Source: Ascidia mentula (taxonomy: Eukaryota > Chordata > Ascidiacea > Phlebobranchia > Ascidiidae). From it: a DNA stretch of 64,000 nucleotides. Both the position numbers and the translations under genes were made by a program. The stretch covers positions 11,904,001-11,968,000 of the forward strand of contig OX387198.1 in assembly GCA_947561715.1 (NCBI GenBank), in the 5' to 3' direction. The notes below the pieces were generated by a model. That model was given only the letters and a program-made list of their open reading frames with translations, did no database searches and was not told the DNA's origin. Each line of letters starts with the position of its first letter. Position 1 is the first letter of the stretch. Shown here one piece after another: positions 62,801 to 64,000 of this stretch.

Positions 62801-64000
62801 ATATTTTTCTGTAAGGTGATTTTGAACTGGCCAGATTCACGAGAGCATTGAGAAAGGCAGCAACCCAATCCTTTCCAAATACAATTCCAAATTTTTATCG
62901 GTATAAGTACGACGGTAGCGACCATCAAAGCATAAGCGACGGCGGTCATGACATGTTTGACAGCGGCAATAAGGTAAATACAAAGTCTGAGAATGAGATC
63001 TGAAAAATCATGGTACCGGTGAGGTCAGAACTCACGATCCTGTGCAACTGCATGACCGGCAGGATCGCCCCAGACAGGTGCGCAAACGCAGTGGGGCGAT
63101 CTCTCTTGTTGCATGAAACGCTTGTGCGTTGCCTGATCATATGTAGAGTTACCCTGCATTATGTGAAGTGTAACTTACCAAAATATACCCTGTTTAAACG
63201 CTTTGCTCCTGTATCTCAGTCAGTGCGGGGTTGGGTCTGGTTAGCCCAGGGTCGTGAGTTCAAACCCCACCGAGAGTATGAGTTTTCCGATGTCGCTCCG
63301 CAAAAGTGACTGAACCTGCTTGACTGAAAGGCCAGTAATTGTACAATACAATTGTTTTTGTTGAATTTGCTGCTTCGATTTACAAATCGTAACTGATTTG
63401 GTTTCTTTTCCAGTTAACAGTTTGGAAAGACAGCTATGACCCAATACCAATAACATACAACAAAATGTTGAGGTGGGTCAGGAAGTGTCTTGAAGCGTTT
63501 TTATTCAAATTCTAAAACTGCATTGTATTTATCTAGGGCTGAAGATAATTCGTTCACGGTTACTTCGGTTACCGATCATCCATTTATATTGGCGATGTTA
63601 ATCAGAAACAAAGACCAGCAAAGTGAACACAGTTTCTACATCAAGGTGCTAATCACCTTGACTTTTCAAAACTTCGTGAAAGTCATTTGTTGAAAAAATG
63701 CTTAACAATGGACATAAAATTAATTTTCTTTCGCCTATAAACCATACCAGAAGAATCACCAGGTGGACGCGTCAACGTTTTTGACCACCACCATACGACA
63801 GCACATTTTATGATTGACAGCATTTTATTTCTTATTTTATATTTCAGGAATCGGGAAACCTAGGAGCTGATGGAAATGGAAATTACTCCAGGTTTCACGG
63901 TTCGTCTAGACAGGGTTCAATCTCCTCGGCATACCAGATATATCAAGTGTATGGAACACCTGATCCATCCATAATACAGATATTCCTCTCTTTTTCCAGT
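32824..64000 (+). CDS. Large single-pass membrane protein with tandem stalk exons (3' end cut)
   Basis: N-terminal exons: 32824-32881, 32983-33164, 33309-33339, 33400-33474, 33544-33597, 33672-33842. Residues 1-57 are charged and end in Lys-rich LKKTVK; residues 58-80 form one membrane segment (SILFFGLFMLIGFG), so a type II topology is likely. Then come A exons (105 nt) and B exons (66-75 nt), listed under the array, all phase 1-1. After these: 61385-61459, 61674-61778, 61868-61942, 62591-62692, then a C-terminal domain in 62816-62973, 63414-63472, 63537-63645 and 63848 to the window end. About 1065 codons are visible. The stalk is Gln/Asn-rich with heptad-like hydrophobic spacing and NxT sequons, so probably an extended glycosylated extracellular stalk. 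The C-terminal domain (YKYDGSDHQSISDGGHDMFD, then SGNK) is not one I can name. No function is assigned. Confidence 0.75.
36355..40650 (+). repeat. Near-identical 2.15-kb higher-order repeat, two copies
   Basis: The segment from about 36355 to 38500 is repeated at 38501-40650 with only scattered differences and a 22-bp deletion in the first copy (near 37868, where CTGTCATAGTTTTGGTTTAACT is missing in part). Each copy spans a B exon, an A exon lacking its B partner, and the next A exon. A third, less complete relative lies at about 41990-43260. Confidence 0.85.
44814..45400 (-). repeat. 3' LTR of retroelement copy 1
   Basis: 587 bp, TG...CA ends. Contains the spliced-leader match at 45201-45216 (minus strand) and a GTAAGT donor/CTTTAACTAG acceptor pair about 73 nt apart. 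It appears identical to the left LTR of copy 2. Confidence 0.92.
45201..45216 (-). promoter_or_regulatory. Spliced-leader sequence in LTR
   Basis: Minus strand reads ATTCTATTTGAATAAG followed by GT, matching the 16-nt Ciona leader as I remember it. Confidence 0.75.
45446..46648 (-). CDS. Retroelement integrase region, copy 1
   Basis: 400-codon open frame forming the C-terminal part of the element's pol. It has a CLFC zinc-binding pair downstream of the His-containing AGHAGINY stretch, then the integrase core with VDYFGPL (first Asp), YSDNGTNFVGA (second Asp) and HMGGVWERMIRTVRR (Glu), followed by a C-terminal domain typical of BEL/Pao integrases (KGDVVLLVND). It is one frame off from the preceding pol segment, so it can only be made through a frame change that I take to be damage, as copy 2 has the same break. 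Confidence 0.88.
   Translation of the reverse strand: MLAADTTLSYETRHPAILPNDCRLTELIAQEVHAQGAGHAGINYTLSLLCQRYWIVNARATVRRVIRHCLFCRRRNAKPGQQLMADLPPSRLQVDEPPFSHVGVDYFGPLLIRQRRCEIKRYGCLFTCMTTRAVHLEVAADLTTGAFLNVLRRFLARRGPISHIYSDNGTNFVGANRVMKEDVEKWNQNQICDYLRQRKVKWSFNPPGASHMGGVWERMIRTVRRIMMAIYPEGKLDDDALHTLLLEVENIINSRPLTEVSLEVGKDMPLTPNHLLRINPSVGLPPTMTYPSDCYARRRYRLVQHVADEFWQRWLREYPRTIISRQKWHTRRSNFSKGDVVLLVNDSAPRCRWPLGKVTELFHDKHQVVRSVAVKTAGGLLRRPITKLCVVIPQENETEL
46587..46985 (-). pseudogene. Pol linker between RNase H and integrase, copy 1
   Basis: 132-codon piece in the same frame as the RT segment, separated from it by an in-frame TGA at 47082-47084 and about 95 further bases without a Met. It has the RNase H to integrase linker ending in DILRVGGR, after which the frame is lost relative to the integrase frame. 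It is part of one damaged pol, not a separate gene. Confidence 0.75.
47082..48998 (-). CDS. Reverse transcriptase/RNase H segment, copy 1
   Basis: 638-codon open frame. RT lies at about residues 180-345: PVVNPKKPDKLRIVFDC, VADIEAMFHQVRV (first catalytic Asp) and FYVDDCLLS (YVDD at 325-328). The RNase H-like part has HVFADASSEARG and the LELEAALDAV and FWTDSSIVLQSL stretches. The frame is cut from gag-protease upstream by a 2-bp insertion near 49071 and ends at TGA 47082-47084, where the pol frame itself continues without other stops. Confidence 0.9.
   Translation of the reverse strand: MESRFSPDPEYPDAVKTPLGWLLRGYAPQKTSRGCSFLLQGIERFNSFNNIDDVIVTDDGETYPMQSGGLGDAESFLQWLRSNREAMEFGLRFSAEDVIAYDIMAKQVEHIDGHYQLPLLWRNLADVLPNTLKLAQKRLSGLRKRLSRDASLSQKYVQQMQILLEKGYAERVPEEEISADGRKWYLPHHPVVNPKKPDKLRIVFDCAAKCDGNSINDHLMKGPDLMNSLVGVLLRFRKEAVELVADIEAMFHQVRVTQQDRDAFRFLWWPGGDTLKDPAPHRMTVHLFGAKSSPSCATFCLRETAREFGKFFDPRVAEVVRKNFYVDDCLLSIPTETMGIKMVENLRSLLSMGGFRLTKWLSSSDAVMTSDPSGERSKSIQNIPLGGEVQERVLGISWRLPKDEFGFNVVLPDKPITRRGMLSVTNSLFDPLGLVAPVVLQARLIYRDVCQQKIGWDDVVPTTDQARWRKWRESLCDLCEVRIPRFYRMTTNASKVQLHVFADASSEARGCACYLRSVDDRSNVTCSLVMGKSLLSGSGRQTIPRLELEAALDAVKMSRTVKEELDLEDCPCLFWTDSSIVLQSLHADSKNFHIFSRNRITQILNHSCVHDWIHVPTDENPADAASRGVTANALCSGM
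49010..51268 (-). CDS. Gag-protease segment, copy 1
   Basis: 752-codon open frame starting at the first ATG after the 5' LTR. The N-terminal third is a charged coiled coil (EEERKEEELKQAE type). It is followed by a BEL/Pao gag region (KFDGDPMDYWSFANRYK), two zinc knuckles (CPCCAKPHDLNVC and CFRCLEVGHMVVDC, the latter CX2CX4HX4C) and a retropepsin active site (YALLDTGSDKTFC). The last about 25 residues are out of frame because of a 2-bp insertion near 49071 that copy 2 does not have. Confidence 0.9.
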   Translation of the reverse strand: MPVLTKKKRKRLGCALKQLQDDYLDAKRVMLNREKEKLQEALLAVEASYTEVMNLCEDMSDETTMPGSVSRKRDCVRGKNEFDTRVRQWLRDISTPVPVSEAGSRSPPASRTSKRCESTIHTGSVRSSRSSTYSIKLKESRVKLNLARLARKQDEERKEEELKQAEFTLQRELDKRKLEAEIADRESQRKLELAEAELDAWEEVGSVCSLKYEPRKDTVCPKNPEELVIEDPKPNEIKFKEFERPSRQKVPRDNIYSPHNGHTSTTQFRPHYTEVGERFLPKPQITKFDGDPMDYWSFANRYKIHIASRLDCDYLRLTYLLQHCTPSVNEKLRHHTSSSNPAVSYELAWKELYERYGQPHIIARCCERKLQESPKIGRNDPDGLEKLAVLLKRCCVSLEEITGMSTVDSVGFIVAIASKLPVEMQCKWVSVSVALQRETGRVARFVDFANFVVKQSEEANSIYGKGLFPSGPEKNQGIKRQKATSYNAIATTSAQKSVQNEQQSTQRKRPCPCCAKPHDLNVCYAFKRKSHRERRQFVRAKGLCFRCLEVGHMVVDCSSRTVCDEEGCGSAYHHVLLHNPARPRPTDASSEDKNGNDSASLTQGSCLNTVGCHGSNSLSAWLDIVPVRVRVGDKEIETYALLDTGSDKTFCEKRLINMLGVEVEGEPVRMQLGSINGAKELNTVKISMSVLPLRGGEEFNLPEVTLLDEIPVPPEHVPKFGTPVRPKHLKGVYIYRKSKMGLSHYLLVQTTT
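51316..51902 (-). repeat. 5' LTR of retroelement copy 1
   Basis: 587 bp. In element orientation the leader sequence begins 185 nt from the LTR start, about where a U3/R border would be expected. A perfect 9-bp inverted repeat (GTTGCAAAA/TTTTGCAAC; 51658-51666 and 51688-51696) begins 6 nt after the leader's end. A strong donor GTAAGT (intron start 51564) and an acceptor TTCTTTAACTAG (intron end 51492) follow. Confidence 0.92.
51703..51718 (-). promoter_or_regulatory. Spliced-leader sequence in 5' LTR
   Basis: ATTCTATTTGAATAAG on the minus strand followed directly by GT at 51702-51701. It sits 435-450 nt upstream of the gag ATG, in sense orientation. Probably a transcribed 5' exon with its own donor. 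Confidence 0.75.
53115..53701 (-). repeat. 3' LTR of retroelement copy 2
   Basis: 587 bp, apparently identical to 44814-45400. Contains the leader match at 53502-53517. Confidence 0.92.
53502..53517 (-). promoter_or_regulatory. Spliced-leader sequence in LTR
   Basis: Same 16-nt sequence plus GT, unchanged. Confidence 0.75.
53747..54949 (-). CDS. Retroelement integrase region, copy 2
   Basis: 400-codon frame identical in translation to that of copy 1, with the zinc-binding part, the D,D,E core and the C-terminal domain. The frame change against the upstream pol part is the same as in copy 1. Confidence 0.88.
   Translation of the reverse strand: MLAADTTLSYETRHPAILPNDCRLTELIAQEVHAQGAGHAGINYTLSLLCQRYWIVNARATVRRVIRHCLFCRRRNAKPGQQLMADLPPSRLQVDEPPFSHVGVDYFGPLLIRQRRCEIKRYGCLFTCMTTRAVHLEVAADLTTGAFLNVLRRFLARRGPISHIYSDNGTNFVGANRVMKEDVEKWNQNQICDYLRQRKVKWSFNPPGASHMGGVWERMIRTVRRIMMAIYPEGKLDDDALHTLLLEVENIINSRPLTEVSLEVGKDMPLTPNHLLRINPSVGLPPTMTYPSDCYARRRYRLVQHVADEFWQRWLREYPRTIISRQKWHTRRSNFSKGDVVLLVNDSAPRCRWPLGKVTELFHDKHQVVRSVAVKTAGGLLRRPITKLCVVIPQENETEL
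54888..55286 (-). pseudogene. Pol linker between RNase H and integrase, copy 2
   Basis: 132-codon counterpart of 46587-46985, same translation, lying between the shared TGA (55383-55385) and the shared frame change. Confidence 0.75.
55383..59567 (-). pseudogene. Gag-protease-RT-RNase H, copy 2, one internal stop
   Basis: A single frame runs from the gag ATG (59567) through gag, the zinc knuckles, the retropepsin (DTGSD), RT (YVDD) and RNase H to the TGA at 55383-55385, broken only by a TGA at 57237-57239. The two open parts are 776 and 617 codons. This shows that gag and pol are fused in one frame in this family, as is usual for BEL/Pao. Confidence 0.88.
59615..60201 (-). repeat. 5' LTR of retroelement copy 2
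   Basis: 587 bp. About five differences from the left LTR of the same copy. Two of them (ATAG for AAAG near 60145; AATCTACA for AATTTACA at the end) are shared with the right LTR of copy 1. Confidence 0.92.
60002..60017 (-). promoter_or_regulatory. Spliced-leader sequence in 5' LTR
   Basis: ATTCTATTTGAATAAG plus GT, unchanged, in sense orientation for the element. Confidence 0.75.
63040..63290 (+). mobile_element. tRNA-like SINE, copy 2
   Basis: In an intron of the stalk gene. Hairpin GATCGCCCC (63063-63071) pairs perfectly with GGGGCGATC (63093-63101). The tRNA-like part is 63205-63277 with CTGGTTAGCCCAGGG and the B-box-like GAGTTCAAACCCC in common with copy 1. Middle parts share CGCAGTGGGGCGATC and GCGTTG-CTGAT. 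Confidence 0.65.

Overview
The window is animal nuclear DNA. It is AT-rich, with intron-dense genes, GT-AG introns and no bacterial gene organisation. It most probably comes from an ascidian of the Ciona type. The compact exon structure of conserved chordate genes fits that. The best clue is a 16-nt stretch matching, from memory, the Ciona trans-splicing spliced leader, found inside an LTR retroelement in the right half. Species was not tested by any search.

Layout. (1) 1-5944 (+): 3' part of a cytosolic carboxypeptidase gene (AGBL5/CCP5, tubulin deglutamylase). (2) 8214-13360 (+): complete 15-exon SLC26 anion transporter with a C-terminal STAS domain, about 728 aa. (3) 14129-26975 (+): complete 28-exon TTC17, a TPR protein of about 1126 aa with a signal peptide. 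(4) 27519-29170 (-): complete 7-exon NTAN1 (N-terminal asparagine amidohydrolase), tail-to-tail with TTC17. (5) 29431-30333 (-): a small two-exon gene close upstream of NTAN1 and on the same strand. (6) 30994-about 32085 (-): decayed 3' half of a Ty3/gypsy element with a short 3' LTR. A tRNA-like SINE copy follows at about 32130-32395; its relative lies at about 63040-63290.

(7) 32824 to past the right edge (+): a large gene for a single-pass, type II-like membrane protein. Six N-terminal exons, including the membrane segment, lead into a tandem array of stalk exons. The array has twelve 105-nt 'A' exons and eight 66-nt 'B' exons, followed by diverged A/B exons. All are open, GT-AG bounded and phase 1-1, so units can be added or lost without breaking frame. 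The repeat unit is about 1.0-1.2 kb; part is arranged as a near-identical 2.15-kb higher-order repeat. After the array come exons for an unrecognised C-terminal domain with an Asp-Gly-Gly...Asp-Ser-Gly-Asn motif.

(8) Two antisense copies of one BEL/Pao-type LTR retroelement (44814-51902 and 53115-60201) sit in introns of gene 7 at the same site of the repeat unit. Shared stop and frameshift, shared LTR changes and matching flanks show that they arose by tandem duplication of an about 8.3-kb block (element plus one stalk unit), not by two insertions. All four 587-bp LTRs carry the spliced-leader sequence followed by GT, in the sense orientation of the element. This is the most unusual signal in the window: the element could produce RNA whose 5' exon copies the host trans-spliced leader.

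The conserved genes (1-4) look like ordinary housekeeping and ciliary or secretory genes. The accessory part is the right half, where a fast-evolving exon array and its embedded retroelement have been amplified together.
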